Shown: positions 46,850-59,367, numbered from the stretch's first letter. The stretch: DNA of 64,000 bases from Phocoena phocoena (GCF_963924675.1 NC_089238.1:27137815-27201814); one strand, 5' to 3'. Notes: a model not told the origin generated them from the letters alone. Numbers and translations: made by a program.

Positions 46850-46990
46850 TAGAATTATATGCCTATAAATATTTGTGCTCAGACTCTGTGCCAGCTCTAT
46901 TTTAAGTCCTAAAGTCAAAAACATAGATGACATGCTTCTACCATCAAAGATGTCATCATCTTACGGGAGAGACAGACGTGTAAGTCATCA
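46850..46990 (-). repeat. L2 3'-end fragment, antisense
   Basis: TATAAATATTTGTGCTCAGACTCTGTGCCAGCTC and TGCTTCTACCATCAAAGATGTCATCATCTTACGGG are degenerate reverse L2. Confidence 0.55.
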
Positions 46991-47009
46991 GTACCCAATA
47001 TATCTACAG

Positions 47010-48500
47010 TTAGAAGTATCGCAAAGAGGAAGAAGCCTTTAATTTGCCTACACTGTGGGCTTCACAAAAAGCCAGCGAGGTAGGGTAACCAATCTTAGAC
47101 AGTTATCCTGTCTTGCAGGGGAACATTAATGTTATGCAAAGAAAGATAAGACTGTATACACATATATGCATGTACAAACGTCAGCACATATATTTACATA
47201 TATAATATTGTATAGGTAGGCATATTTGCAATGTCTCTTAAAACTTCCTGATTGTAACAACTTATTAAAAATCCCCAAATGCATTTATATTTTATGAGGT
47301 ATCCTAGCAGATTCTTTCAGCTCTGACAAGATTGGGTAACACGCACGTATGTATAATGATCTTCACATCTCTTCATTTTAAGTGTGCTTGTGATATTCAG
47401 GATATAATTCTTAATTACAATAGAATCCTTTTACTGAATTCGGTATTACTTGGAATTCTCCATACCACAGGTCAAAATGTGCTTCTTGAAATATAACTTA
47501 TGTGTAAAACACTGGTATAATAAGCTTACAACAGGACCTTTTTAACACCCCCATCCCAACACATGCACATACACAAAACCACACACGTGTCCCTAAGCAC
47601 AAATGGCCTAAACTTGTTTGTCAAGTGACTCAATGAACACAGTTATCCCTAAGCTGATCAACAATTCCTTAATACCAGCATTGAAAGACAACCAGACACA
47701 AACTACTATGCCTTATATAAGCGGTGCGTGCAGAATTATGAGAGACACTGTCAAATATTATTTCCTCTATCTCTTTTGGCAGAAGCACCTAAGTGGGACT
47801 CATTTTTCAACACTCATATTTACTGGTCATAATGTATTCCTGGTAATCCAGATTTCCAAGTGTATTTTTGTCTTCCCCATGCACTCTGTCTGTTTCCAAT
47901 TTCCAAACATTTTTACGTGCAATTAAGGGAGGCCTGCATTAACATCAAATATTTATAAGCCCGTGATTCTGATTTAGAGCTTAGCTTTGGAGTAAAATCC
48001 AGGGTAGAACTGCTTCTGTTAATCGGCTCTAAAGGGACTTCATCCATCTCCCCCTGGGGCTGACATGATAACAGGCCAAGTCGGTATGCCTCCTGTATGC
48101 CTTTGGCTAGAATGACAGCAGTGGGATCTCATAGTTTGATTCTACAGCCTTCCTTCCATGGCTGGGACTTTGACGGAGTAAGTACGGTGGAGTGCGGGAG
48201 GGACGCTGACCGGGAAATCACCTCTGAGTGAGTTTCCAAGGCTGCAGTCTGCAGCTACACTCCACTCGACACTCGACTGCAGCTACAAAGGGTTGGCAAT
48301 TTGCTATCAGCAGGCAAGTCAGAGTCAGCAGGACTCAGTTCTGGAAGTTTGGTTTGAAGGAGGAGCTTTCTTTCTGTAGTGTTTACTGAAAGAGTAATAA
48401 TAATAGAGTAATAGCCTTCTCTCTACAATACCAATTTGAAAACGGACTCCCTTTGGCTCTAAGTAGGCAAGCCTTAGATCCCATGGATTAGCTTCATGAA
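47010..48500. other. Unique sequence, no gene called
   Basis: About 1.5 kb. The 102-residue frame at 47618-47926 has no domain that I recognise and no sign of being an exon. Confidence 0.5.
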
Positions 48501-48509
48501 AATGGATTC

Positions 48510-49000
48510 ATCAGTACTCTTCCTTTTGCAAATGACAGAAACCAGTTCATCGGTTCAAACACAACTGTCAGGACTTGGTTGTTCTCCGTCTCTCTCTGCC
48601 TCTCTTTTTAATCTCCATTTCTTTCCCTGGATGGCCTTACTTCAGGCAAGGCTTTCCCATGCAGTGACATGAGAGCCACAAACGTTTACAGGCTTAATAG
48701 CCTATTCTTTCAGTAAATCCAGAAGAAATAAGTTTCTCTTTTCAGCCAAAATTATAGAATTGAGTCTCACTGTCTCTGGCTCACCTGGTTTGGGTCAAAT
48801 AATCAACCCTTATCCAATCGTAGTAGGCAGGGTGAATGAATGTGACACTCAGATTGGCCAGGCCTTGGTCTCACGCACACACCTACATGTGGATTTGCTC
48901 AGCCCCACGGGAAACACGGGAACTAAAACTTGGGGAGGAGTAGCTTTCCTCTCACCAGAAGATGGGAAAATGGATCCTGGCTAGACAAAGGAGACCAAAA
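48510..49000 (-). repeat. Repeat-like segment, family unresolved
   Basis: GACAGAAACCAGTTCATCGGTTCAAAC, CATGCAGTGACATGAGAGCCAC, GGCTCACCTGGTTTGGGTC and TCAGATTGGCCAGGCCTTGGTCTCACGC are wording of a dispersed mammalian repeat whose name I cannot give. The orientation is a guess. Confidence 0.4.
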
Positions 49001-49127
49001 GAGAAGGAATTTGTCCTCGCATCACCTTCATGGTAGAAATACTCATCCCAGTATAGGATTCAAACAGTATGATTATAGCTTACTATTTATTGTTAAAAGG
49101 TCATTTTTTTCAAAGAAGGGAAAATCA

Positions 49128-49628
49128 AGATTCTCATACAGATATTCAATGAACACATGTCAAAATTTTTACTTAAGTCATTAACCAAAATGAGGGAACA
49201 ATGCAGATGTCACAACCAGTTCCAAGGAGAATCCAAAGAACAGCCATGCTTTTAGGTTGGGAATATTTTAATGAACTTGACAACTGGATACAAAATTGTC
49301 TTTTCCAAGGCAAAGAAGAATTGTTTCTCCACCCACAGAATGTAGTAATTGTCGACAAAAAGAATCATTTGGGTGGCCATCAGTTCTCTATACCTTACAA
49401 TTCAAAGACAACTAATGCTAGAATCAAAAAACCTGAAACCTGGGCTTCCCTGGTGGCGCAGTGGTTGGGAGTCCGCCCGCCGATACAGGGGACACGGGTT
49501 CGTGCCCCGGTCCGGGAGGATCCCGCATGCCGCGGAGCGGCTGGGCCCGTGAGCCATGGCTGCTGAGCCTGCGCGTCCGGAGCCTGTGCTCCGCAACGGG
49601 AGAGGCCACAGCAGTGAGAGGCCCGCGT

Positions 49629-49666
<38 letters not shown>

Positions 49667-49745
49667 AACCTGAGCCCCAAATAATGCATAGTTTTCACTA
49701 GAGATGCTCAGTCATCTTTTTTGCTGATCCCACATTTCCTGACAG
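49128..49745 (+). repeat. Member 1 of a related repeat pair, split by a SINE
   Basis: It is homologous in direct orientation to 55523-55905. Shared blocks: ATTCTCATACAGATATTCAATG, GAATCCAAAGAACAGCCATG, GGGAATATTTTAATGAACTTG, TCATTTGGGTGGCCATCAG, GCTAGAATCA, and, after the CHR SINE, AATGCATAGTTTTC and CAATCTTTTTTGC-like wording. Divergence is substantial, so it is an old repeat family or an old local duplication. I recognise no coding remnant. Confidence 0.75.
49442..49655 (+). mobile_element. CHR-2-type tRNA-derived SINE with a long poly(A)
   Basis: It starts GGGCTTCCCTGGTGGCGCAG and ends CGCGTACAGC followed by about 28 A. Perfect 16-base target-site duplications AAAAAACCTGAAACCT are at 49426-49441 and 49656-49671. 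The long, unbroken A tail and perfect duplications mark it as one of the youngest insertions here. Confidence 0.98.
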
Positions 49746-51295
49746 TCTCCCCTCAGAGAAAGTGATTGCTGATTACAAAATAACGCTGGTCTTCTTCACT
49801 CTGTCCTCATTATTTACATAGGTGCAGCAAGAATGTTAACTTACCACATAGGTTTTCTTAAGTTTGCTTTGCTGGAAATTTCCCTATGAAATGTTAGATT
49901 GGGAGTTAAAAGCCTCTATCGTTTGCTATCCTGAGGCTAGGAAGCCAAGCCCAAAAACTCTACCAGATTTTACCTGCAGTACCTTTAAATTTTGGTGAAT
50001 TCCCCTTTCCAAAATATCCCAAAGTTCCTGGCCTACTAGGAAGTGTCCTTCCTTAGAGCTGTGACCCTGGAAGTCCTACCAGGCCACCAGTTTTCCCAAG
50101 AGAGTCCTGTAAGCATTGGCCCCAGAAAGTCAATCTTATTTCCTTAAGAGTGGTAGGCCACACCCAATTATATGAGCATCATTTCAGATGGCGTTCCAGG
50201 CAAAGCCTTGATTATGTAACCAATTTTTCCAATCATATCCTGACAAAACAACGACAGTCCTATTGACAGTCTACGCAGATAACTGTATTGCCATGAAAAG
50301 TAAGGATACTTAATAAGAATTGATAAGTTAGGGTTTCTACACAAATTGCAAAAGTTTTTGTTCTAGTTCTGTGACAATGCAATTGATAATTTGATAGGGA
50401 TTTCATGGAACAGGAGTGTCAGTGAGAAAAATATTATTTAAATGTTTCTTTTTCATTTCCAAAAGCAGAGTACACTAAACTCTCATGGGCTACAGACAGC
50501 TTGACAAGAAAGAGAAAGTGCTTCCTTTTATATGTAGAAAAATGAAACAGCAAAATAGTATCTGTAATATTACAACAAATCACTCCAGTAAAATTTCCTT
50601 CATTTGTTCATTTGGCCCATTCTTGTTCCACAGGATATTGGGTTAGCAAATCTCATAAAGCCATGTGCTTTTCAAATAAAAAGGGTTCTGGAAATGCTGA
50701 CTCAGCCCACTGTAATGGTCTGAATGTTGTCTAAGCAATGACATCAGAAGCCTTCACCCAAAAGTCTTTTTTTTTTTTCTTAAGTTTCAATAGTTTGAAG
50801 TACCTGGCATAGTCCTTTTACAAGAAGCTCTCAGATGGTCCTTCTTTGTTTATGTCCTTCAGTGAATATGAACCCTAGCCTGGGGCTAATGGCATGGCTT
50901 CTGGTAAGCATTAGAGTAAAAACAAACAAACAAACTAGGTGTAGATGCTGATGACTTAAAATGGCTGTGGTTAATTTATCACTGATAATTTCCAAAAATG
51001 AAAGATCCAATTAGTGTTCCTGACAAGAATAAGGCAACTGACAAGGAAATTTGGTTGTTTCTGTGTCAAGCAAAACAAGGTAACAAAGTCATTGCAAAAT
51101 ATTGCCTTCAATGAAATTGATTCAGCCTATTCTCCAAGAAGTCAGTGAATGCTACATCTGATTTATGTAACAGTTGAGCACAATTTTGTATAAAGGGAAA
51201 AATCTTGAGCTATTTCATATAATTATGTGCAAGACATATGTGTGTGTGAGTATAATATGGCAAGAATAAACCGGGCATAAAGTACGAATATACCC
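49746..51295. other. No gene recognised; possibly a further old repeat
   Basis: The stretch 49760-50300 has a feel of old dispersed-repeat wording (CTACCAGGCCACCAGTTTTCCC, GCCTTGATTATGTAACCAATTTTTCCAATC), but I cannot name it. A short AAAC repeat lies near 50920. The rest looks unique. Confidence 0.4.
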
Positions 51296-51298
51296 AGA

Positions 51299-51640
51299 AT
51301 TTTTTTTTTCATTTTAACCCTTTTTAATGAAAGTTGTATGTATACAAGATTACTTTATTCTTGTATCTTCTCAATTGCTTCTTCATTATATCTGCCCTTT
51401 TCCTTTCCTACTTGGTGAGATTTGGCCTTTATTCAAGGATCTTTTTGCAATCTTTGCCCAGTTTTAGTCTGGTGATAACCACCTTGCTGGGGTGAATGCC
51501 CACATGGACGGTCCTGCCATTAACCTTCTCCTGCTGTTCTCGCTCAGTGTAGATAACATATTTCTTCCCATAAACCTGGACTGCTCTGCCAGTTTGCTGC
51601 CTTTTGTTGTGCCCTCGTGCAACCTCGTATACCAAGAATA
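51299..51640 (-). pseudogene. RPL26: RPL26 processed pseudogene, 5' truncated
   Basis: The functional gene encodes a 60S ribosomal protein. On the minus strand, 51429-51640 translates to a clear copy of its middle part: [20 protein letters not shown], then [18 protein letters not shown]. The usual protein is about 145 residues; only about residues 60 onward are present. After ILE the frame is broken by a base loss plus a substitution, giving TAA. The C-terminal part and 3' UTR remain readable out of frame, down to a T run at 51301-51309 (poly(A) on the minus strand). No introns are present, so it is a retrocopy made by L1 machinery. Several residues differ from the conserved protein, in keeping with decay. 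RPL26L1 as the parent is not excluded. Confidence 0.93.
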
Positions 51641-51644
51641 TCAG

Positions 51645-54540
51645 GAAGTCTGGAATATGGCCAAGACATGTATTTTTATAAAATTTCACAGTGCATCCTC
51701 AGTCCAAACCCACTTACCTAGAAGATCCTAGATTTGAATTAAAGCGAGGTGATAACAAGCAAGTCTTTAAATAGTAACCCAAATCATGACTGAAATACTA
51801 TACTGTTGTTGCCTAATATCTTCAGGACTCTGATAAATAGAAGCATGTCACAGAGGATGAGGGCACTGACAAATCTCTAGGGAACTTCCCACTATACAAT
51901 TTCTGAAATATGTACATTTGTTACACTTTATTTACACAAATTTAATGTAGAGGAGGCAGAGCATCTCTTTTGATTTGATAATCCTTCCCATACAATTTAT
52001 CAATAGTAATGTTTTAAATAAACCTAATCATTTCTAGCACCTTCCCCTTTATAAGGGGAAAGAACAAACCTTTGTGATTTTCCAAGGAGTTTCTGAGAAA
52101 TCTCAAGGGAGTTTTAGGTGCAAAAGATACCTTGAAGGTTTTCATTTTGGTTTAGTTTTTATGTTGAGGAGATGATTTTGAGCAGGTGATAATCAAAAAA
52201 GCTGTCAAAGATTTGGACACTTGATAAAGTTAATATCACGGATGCCTGAGAAACAATCCTTGGTTACCCATTTCGTCAGAGATGATAAAACATTAAAAAA
52301 TATAGAAGATGGCATGATTGTAAATAACCTTTAACTCTTTTATAAGTGAGGACTCTGTTTTCTTAAATGAGTAAGAACTTAATAGTCAGAATAAAGCACA
52401 GAAAATCACTTTGGTAGGACACAGAATCTTTGTTATCTAGGCAGATTACACACAGAAAGAATAACCTGTATCATAGGTGAGGACAGTAAACCAAAGAAAC
52501 TTGCCCATCAGAATTGTGCTAATATTTGCTGTTCAGACTCAGGTATTATCTATAAACCAAGCTAAATAAAGTTTTGTCTTACAGTATGTTCTTTCAGTTT
52601 GGGGAACAAATTGACACTTTAGGACAGATCGTAGAGGGTCAGGGCTAATTTCATAGCAGCATTAAGATGTTATTCACTTGCAATGCATTCCTCAAAGCTA
52701 GCTTCAAATCAATTAGTAAATAAGTATTTTAAAATGCTATCAGTTTTATTTTCTAATACGTTGAGTGTCAGTAGTTATAACCGCTAAAAACCAAAGCCCT
52801 TTGGGAGCCTAAATAGGTTTTAAAAGTATAAAGAAATCTGGAGGCAAAAACAAACAAAACTGAAAACCAGTTTTCAGTTCTAGGACAAACCTCTTTTCTT
52901 TGAAAAACGGAATCACGTCCATCGTTGTATTTCTTTTTTACTTTTGCTTTTAATGTAGTCTCAAATATTTATATTAATTAAAACTCTACTCAAAGTAACT
53001 AACTTCATTTCACAAAGAAAACCATAGGGTAGATAATTGAAAACTGTCACACTAATATCCAACTGCCACCCATATCCCTTATACAATCACCCTAAGTGCC
53101 CAAAATAAACACATTCATTAACCTAGCCCAAGGATGCAGTATCTTTGCAGCAAATAAAAACAAAAAGGAAAATACACAAACTTGAAATTATGCTTAGTAA
53201 CCAATGCTTTAGTAATGTGTCTTAGTTAGAAACGATCCACGTATCAAATGGTTGTCTATTACTTAAGTCAATATCATGCCTAGGTTTCAGGTTACCTAGA
53301 GACCTTGGAAAGTATCTTCAAGCTGACATACTACAAAATATAATTACTGTTGAAATAAATAGTTTGGGAGAATGTTTCCCTTTTGTTAAACACAAATTTA
53401 CATTTACTTTTTTATAACCTTAAACATTATATAGGAATAACGATACCTTATTTGATCATTAAATCTGTATAAGTTTACGAAAACATACTGCAGTATAATA
53501 AAAAATGTTTGCTTGCATCATAACTGACAGTAATGAATAAGAGAAGGTATAGTATTTTTCATTAAACAAATATTATTAAATTAGTCTTGTCTGCCAAAGA
53601 TCTACATCAATTATGTGAATTTCAATTATTATAGTGTTTCTGAGTTAGTTTCTGTAAGAATGCTTTTCTTTTAAGTATAGAACATTTAAAGTATTAGAAG
53701 TTAACTTTTCCCGTATCCTGGGAATTTTAGGAATATTTAATTTGTACAAGTGCGTATTTACCTCTAGAAGCCAATCAGAGCAGAACTCCCTTAAAACACT
53801 TTACAATCTAACTTATTAGTGTCCCCTGGAGATATGAAAACTTTACATACTTGAATACTGAAAGGTAAAGTCCTTTCTGAATTACAAACACACAGAAATC
53901 TTGGAGTTTCAATTCTGCATTTTCAGCCACAGATTAAGGGAAAACACAGAACACAAAAATTCTCCAGTCTGGCTATTGAGCGCTCTTCTTCCCAGTAGGT
54001 ACACAATTTTTGTTTGATTTGATCTCAAAATATATAAACAAATAATAAAGACTAGCAAGGGAGATTCTGTCACTTTGCTAGTCACCGAACAGAAACTAGA
54101 TCAATAAAAACCATTAATCCATATACAAAAATCACCAAATGGTCTGACCGCAAACCAAGTTCCCAATCACTGTTGCCACTGATGGGAAATGACTTAGTGG
54201 CCATAGACAAACCAAAAGCAGAAACAAAACACAAAATTAGCAGAGAAGAAGAATAAAATTGGAAAAGCACAGAATCAGTTAGGTACTTTTGCCGATTTAG
54301 ATTCAGATTGGGAGCTAAGAAAAGATGTGCATGGGCTTAAGCAGCCCTTGAGGTTCTCTACTTTGGCAATGAAATTTAATCAGTGCTGTCAGGTGAACCC
54401 ACTGAGCATTTGAAAGGATCTCTCAAACTGTTAAAATGTTCAAGTGAAAGTGAAACCATGACTCTCTGAATATTGTGATTTATAAGAAATATGTATTTGC
54501 TCATTCAGATGACCAAAATGTATTTTTCACATACGTTTGG
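51645..54540. other. AT-rich unique-looking block, no gene recognised
   Basis: Nearly 2.9 kb without clear repeats, microsatellites or open frames above 62 codons. Nothing is supported beyond that. Confidence 0.45.
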
Positions 54541-54544
54541 TCTT

Positions 54545-55495
54545 CATCCAGGGTTCCTGGCTCACAGATCCCCAAACCTTTGGAATTTCTTGAGTGATAA
54601 GAGCAATGGGAGATAGTGTTTGGTCTCCTGTCCTCAGTTCCTGAAATTGCTTCAGAGCCATAAAGGTGAAATATGTGTCTTATTATTTATAGCAAGCCCC
54701 TTTCCACCACAACTGGGATTATGTAAATGAGGTGACTTTTGGAAAGCACCATGAAGAGAGGGTTGGAACTTTCAATCCCTGATTTCCAGGGAGGGGAGGG
54801 GGACTGGAGGTTGAATAAATCACCAATGGCCAATGATTTAATCAATCATGGCTATGTAATGAAGTTTCCATAAAACCCACAATGTTGAGATTCGGAGAGC
54901 TTCTTGGTTAGTGAACGCGGGGAGATTTAGAGAGAGTGGAACACCTAGAGGTCGGTATGGAAGCCCCATGCCCTTTGCCCATACCTTGCCCTGTGCACCT
55001 CTTCCATCTGGCTGTTCCTGAGTTATGTACAGGGTTCAGAGTACATCGAGGTTGGGGAATCAGAACACTTCAATCAGCCACAATGTGTGGCCCCAAACAA
55101 CATGAGGACAGAAGCTTTTTTGTTTGGAAACTTGTCCTATGTATCTCTTCATCTGGTTGTTGATTTGTATCCTTTAATATCCTTTGTAATAAACCAATAA
55201 TCTAATAAGTAAAGTGTTTCTCTGAGGGCTAGGATTCGCTCTAGCAAATTAATCCAATCCAAGGTGGAGGTTGTTGGAACTGCCACTCTATAGCCAGAAA
55301 CACAGGTGATAGCCTGAGTCTGTGATTGGCATAGAAAGTACGGGTAGGGAGGGCAGTTTTGTAGGACTGAGCCCTTAACCTGTGGAATCTGACACTATCT
55401 CCAGGTAGACAACATCAGAGTTGAGCTAAATTGTAGGACACCCTGCTGGTGTCCCAGCACTGCTTACTTGTGTGTGGGAAACCCTCTCCCCATAT
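54545..55495 (+). mobile_element. ERV-derived LTR, likely solo
   Basis: The plan is that of a long mammalian LTR: CAGGGTTCCTGGCTCACAGATCC, GAGATAGTGTTTGGTCTCCTGTCC, GCAAGCCCCTTTCCACCACAACTGG, AATCACCAATGGCCAATGATTTAATCAATCATGGC, CATAAAACCC, CCTTTGTAATAAACCAATAATC with the AATAAA signal at 55188, AGCAAATTAATCCAATCC, CCCTTAACCTGTGGAATCTGAC, and ATTGTAGGACACCCTGCTGGTGTCC. No gag or pol remnant is recognised next to it. Its exact ends are uncertain. The 75-residue frame at 54936-55163 is inside the LTR and is not a gene. Confidence 0.7.
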
Positions 55496-55522
55496 TGAAG
55501 ATGGGTGTACAGAACCATTATT

Positions 55523-55905
55523 CTCATTCAAATATAAAATGGACAAGTGTCGAAGATTTCATTTAACTCCTTATCAAAAGGAATCCAAAGAACAATCATA
55601 TTTCTAGATCAGGAATATTGAAATGAACTTGCAAGTAGATGCAAAACTATTTTTTCTTTGGTTATGATGGTAATGGTGGGGGGTGGGCTTGTTGTCTCTC
55701 CAGTAGATGGAATTCATTTGCATGTTCATAGACAAGAGTCATTTGCATTGCCATTGGTTCTCTACAACTTATGGGCTATAAAATAACTCAAAGGCAATGA
55801 AGGGCTAGAATCAGATAATTCAGATTGGTGTCCTCTAGACAACGCATAATTTTCCACACCCAGCAATCTTTTTTGCTTCTTCCAAATTTCCTTACACTAT
55901 GGATG
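55523..55905 (+). repeat. Member 2 of the related repeat pair
   Basis: Direct-orientation homologue of 49128-49745: ATTCTCATTCAAATATAAAATG, GAATCCAAAGAACAATCAT, GGAATATTGAAATGAACTTGC, GAGTCATTTGCATTGCCATTGG, GCTAGAATCA, AACGCATAATTTTCC and CAATCTTTTTTGC. It lacks the CHR SINE, which dates that SINE after the split. Confidence 0.75.
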
Positions 55906-56139
55906 TGGACAGACTCTGCTTGGCTTTGAGAAGTGGAAGTTCCCACTCAAAGACTCCCTTCAAATATTCAGACTCTCAGTTGCCGTTAAAGAAGGAGACT
56001 GAATTCAACACTTATTTACATGTACTATGTACAACGTAACATGCTAGGCTATATTTCAAGGATTCAAAAATGAGTAAGACATGGGAACTATGCACATTTA
56101 TGCCCAATAATACCACGCTTACTTTGCTGCAGGAAGGCT

Positions 56140-56600
56140 TGTTATCAGTCATCTTTTGCTGCGTAACAAGTCACCCAAACGTGGTTTAAACAATAAACAT
56201 TTACTTGGCTTATACATCTATGAGTTGGTTGGGGGTTTCCTCTGGTCTAGGTTGGACTCAGCAGACTACAGCTGGAATTGCTCATGTGTCTGCAGTCACT
56301 TGGTAGATTATGTGAGGGCTCATCTTATGGCTTGTCTGGGACGTCCTCCCCAGGGATGATTCTCCCCCATCTGGTCTCCCATCCTTCAACAGGCAAATCT
56401 GGGCTTATTCATGTGGTGTCAATGGTAGGGTGGCAAGAGTATGAGCGGAACCACACAAGCCCTCTTAAGACAAGTGGCAAAGTCATTCCAGATTCAAGGG
56501 ATGGAGGAACGGACCTCACCTCTTCATGTGAAGAGCACATCAGCAGGACACGGATACGGGAGAGAGGAAGATCAGTGAATTAACGCAATTAATCTACTGC
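56140..56600 (-). mobile_element. Old LTR-like interspersed repeat
   Basis: CATCTTTTGCTGCGTAACAAGTCACCC, CTCATGTGTCTGCAGTCACTTGG, CCATCCTTCAACAGGCAAATCTGGGC, and CAGATTCAAGGGATGGAGG with AAGAGCACATCAGCAGG follow a common dispersed mammalian repeat whose copies often start GCTGTGTAACAAACCACCC. I take it as an old LTR. The name and strand are uncertain. The 101-residue frame at 56278-56583 is a shadow. Confidence 0.55.
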
Positions 56601-57084
56601 AGGTCCTTACCTTATGAGATTTCACTCTCTAGGGCAGGAGGGAGCCGTGACATAAGTACCTGCCTCACAGAGCAGACTTTGATGGATGCTGCCCTTGAGG
56701 CCCATACCACCAACATATAATGGCAGAAAAGGCAAGGCCTGAGTTGAGAGTATCTGGTAACGCTTCATAGGTGCGTGACTGGAGCTAAGTTTTGAAGGAT
56801 AGGCAGAAAACTTCCTTCCAGGTGAGTCGGAAGGGGAGCTGAAGATGGCTGAGGGGAGTCTGGCAGAGCCGGTAATTGAAATATGAAAGCTGTGCTTCAT
56901 GCCCACTTTCCAGGTGCCTATTTATAGACTAGCATCATGGCAGCATTCACAGAGAAGGAGAGCAGTGTAGTTAACAAATGGGGCATCACATCTTGACTTT
57001 CCCGCTTAAAGGAAGAATAAATTGGGGCAAGTTCCTTCCCCTCTCTCTGAATTTCCTTTCTTCATTCATATAACCCTTGTTCTG

Positions 57085-57860
57085 ATTTGACTACATAATT
57101 TTTTTTAAAAAAGAAAAAACAGAAAACTTGAGTAGGGCCTCAAATGAGACAAAATGGCACCTCAAATGAGAGGCTGAGATGCAAAGTATTTGATCAACAG
57201 GAGTTAATACTAACCGAAGTTCTCTATAGATAATTATGAAGATGAGAAACAACAGAAAAGAAACGTTTGCAAATAATGTGAACAAACAATTGTATGAAGA
57301 AGAAATATGAGTGACTAATAAACATAACAAGATGCTTCACTCCTCACTACTGATTGGGAAAACGCAAACTAAATAATAATGTGATACAAATTTTTTCTTT
57401 GAAGTTGGTAAAAATGTAAAGATCGATACTATCTAGAGTTGGAACGAGTGGGAAATGAAACCTGTAGGTATTGTTGCATAGGGTCTACAGACTGTATCAG
57501 AAATTTAAATGATTTATATTCTGATCCAAAACACTCTATGCTCAAATGCTTATAGGAGCCCCCCCACAAACACATATGCACACAGGCACACATGCACGTA
57601 TGGATGTGAATATGTATTTACGTATATATGCACATACGTATACCTATCCCTCCACCAGAATATTAATTCAGCAATGTCTAAAATAAGGGAAATCCAAAGG
57701 CATCCTAAATGTCTCCAATTAAACCGAAGTTCTACATATTGACATGAAAGACACCCACAACGTATTACTGAAGGGAAAAAGCAAGTTGCAGAAAAATATA
57801 TCCAGTATCATATGTATATCCTATATGTATGCTAGGTAAAAGAATTTCATATCCTGCTTC
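57085..57860 (+). mobile_element. Old L1M ORF2 3' region, sense
   Basis: AGTGACTAATAAACATAACAAGATGCTTCACTCCTCAC, GGAAAACGCAAACTAAATAATAATGTGATAC, GAATATTAATTCAGCAATGTC and ATTACTGAAGGGAAAAAGCAAGTTGCAGAAAAATATATCC are decayed ORF2 3' wording. Confidence 0.65.
57565..57650. repeat. Degenerate (CA)/(TATG) low-complexity tract
   Basis: CACAAACACATATGCACACAGGCACACATGCACG followed by ATATGTATTTACGTATATATGCAC; it lies in the old L1. Confidence 0.8.
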
Positions 57861-57864
57861 CTTC

Positions 57865-58900
57865 AAAGTTGTGATGCTAAAATGAGACAATAGATATTAA
57901 AGTGTTTTGTAAACTGTAAAGTGCTATAAATGTTAAGGCATATCTGAATTCAGCTTTAAAGTCTTTTAAAATCATATTAATTTATTTCAAAGCTCTATGG
58001 CTTCCGTTTAGGACACACATTTGATGTTCCCAAGGAAATGAGGAAATTATGTAATGAGAGTCTCGGCAAACTAATCTTGGGTGCATCAGAAATGAAAAAA
58101 AAATTGGCCCTGACGGCACCTATCTGATTTTCCCTTAGGGGAGACAGCCAAGCAGCAGAGACAATATTTTGCTCTTCCCTCTCAGCCCTTCTCTTTCCTG
58201 AACAAACAGCTAAACTCGATAACAAACTAATAAAAAATAATTTGGAATCTGGGGCATGATTATGGCCAGGAAAGATGCTGATGACCATTCCATGTGATCA
58301 GAGAAAAACCTAAAATAGAGCACTCTTCAATTACCATAATTTCTACTGTCATTGCAATTTCTGTACATAAAAGCCTTTGGTCTGAGGCACAACAGATTTA
58401 TCTGTAAATTACACAATAAAGGATGGGGAATGGACTTTCCTTTAAAAGAACAAGCAGAATCAGTCATTTACGGGGACGTCTTCATCATAATTGACATGTA
58501 AGTGCAACCAAATGCAGACTCCATTATTGTATAAAGTTCTGAAGACTGTCACCCAACCCCACTCCCACCCTCTCCCAAGTTTAATGAAACCAGTATCACA
58601 CTGAGACTAGAAGGAAAACACAATGATACAACAATAAACAAACATTAATCATGATCATTACATACATTTTATTACATGAAAAAAATAATACTGTGGCGCT
58701 TCCACCAGCCGATACAGCGCTTCCTCTTGGATAACATCCTAAGGCAACTGAGGGGGAAAATAGTACTAATAATGATAATACTAATATTTAGCATGAAAAG
58801 GAAAAAGGGGGCTTATCACCACATAAAGCAGAAACTGTACCCTCCTTCTCTTATATTCATCTCGTATTTGTCATTTCTGGTTTATTCTCACTGAGATAAA
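57865..58900. other. Unique block, no gene or repeat recognised
   Basis: It looks single-copy, with long AT-rich words and no transposon hallmarks. The 97-residue minus frame at 57995-58288 has no recognisable domain. Confidence 0.45.
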
Positions 58901-58914
58901 TAAAAACTAATTTC

Positions 58915-59367
58915 CTATTTGTAGCCTAGCTTTGGTGTACCTAGTTCAACTCTCATTGCCCCAGGGCAAGGAGATTCAGGGAAGATAGAGTCAATATTCC
59001 ATCCATACTTAAGGGATTCCACCAGGAAATAGGGGAGGTGTTTGGAACCCTTAGGCTGCATAGGAGCAGAAATAAGAAGAGGGAAAGGCCCTTCGCAGGA
59101 CTCAGGCAATGGCTTTTGTCCTTGCTTGAGAAGAGACCAGGCCCCCAGTGTCACTCTGTTCAAGTCCTTTTCTGAGCTCAACTGAGGATCTCCCTGGTTT
59201 GTCTCTGAATCAGGAATGAGCGAGTCCCCTTTGGGGAGCGCTCTTTTGTTTTTGTTTCCAGAGGGCTTCTTGACATTCTTTCCTATAAAGCCCACATTGG
59301 GAACGCCCTCTAAACATATAACATGGCTGTCCAGCCCTATTGTCCCATCTCCATGTGGGAATGACAA
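58915..59367 (-). other. Longest non-repeat open frame in the window, function unknown
   Basis: A 150-residue frame on the minus strand from an ATG at 59365-59367. Its product is rich in K, P, S and L, with no signal peptide, no obvious transmembrane helix and no motif that I recognise. A second frame overlaps it (59210-59434, minus) and a third lies upstream (59337-59645, minus). A decayed retroviral or other coding remnant is possible but not supported. Chance is the default reading for a frame of this length in 64 kb of mammalian DNA. No CpG-rich promoter or splice series is seen around it. Confidence 0.25.

Noticed and set aside
54936..55163. 75-residue cysteine-containing frame
   Set aside because: It lies within the ERV-type LTR, upstream of its AATAAA signal; LTR DNA of this kind is not coding.
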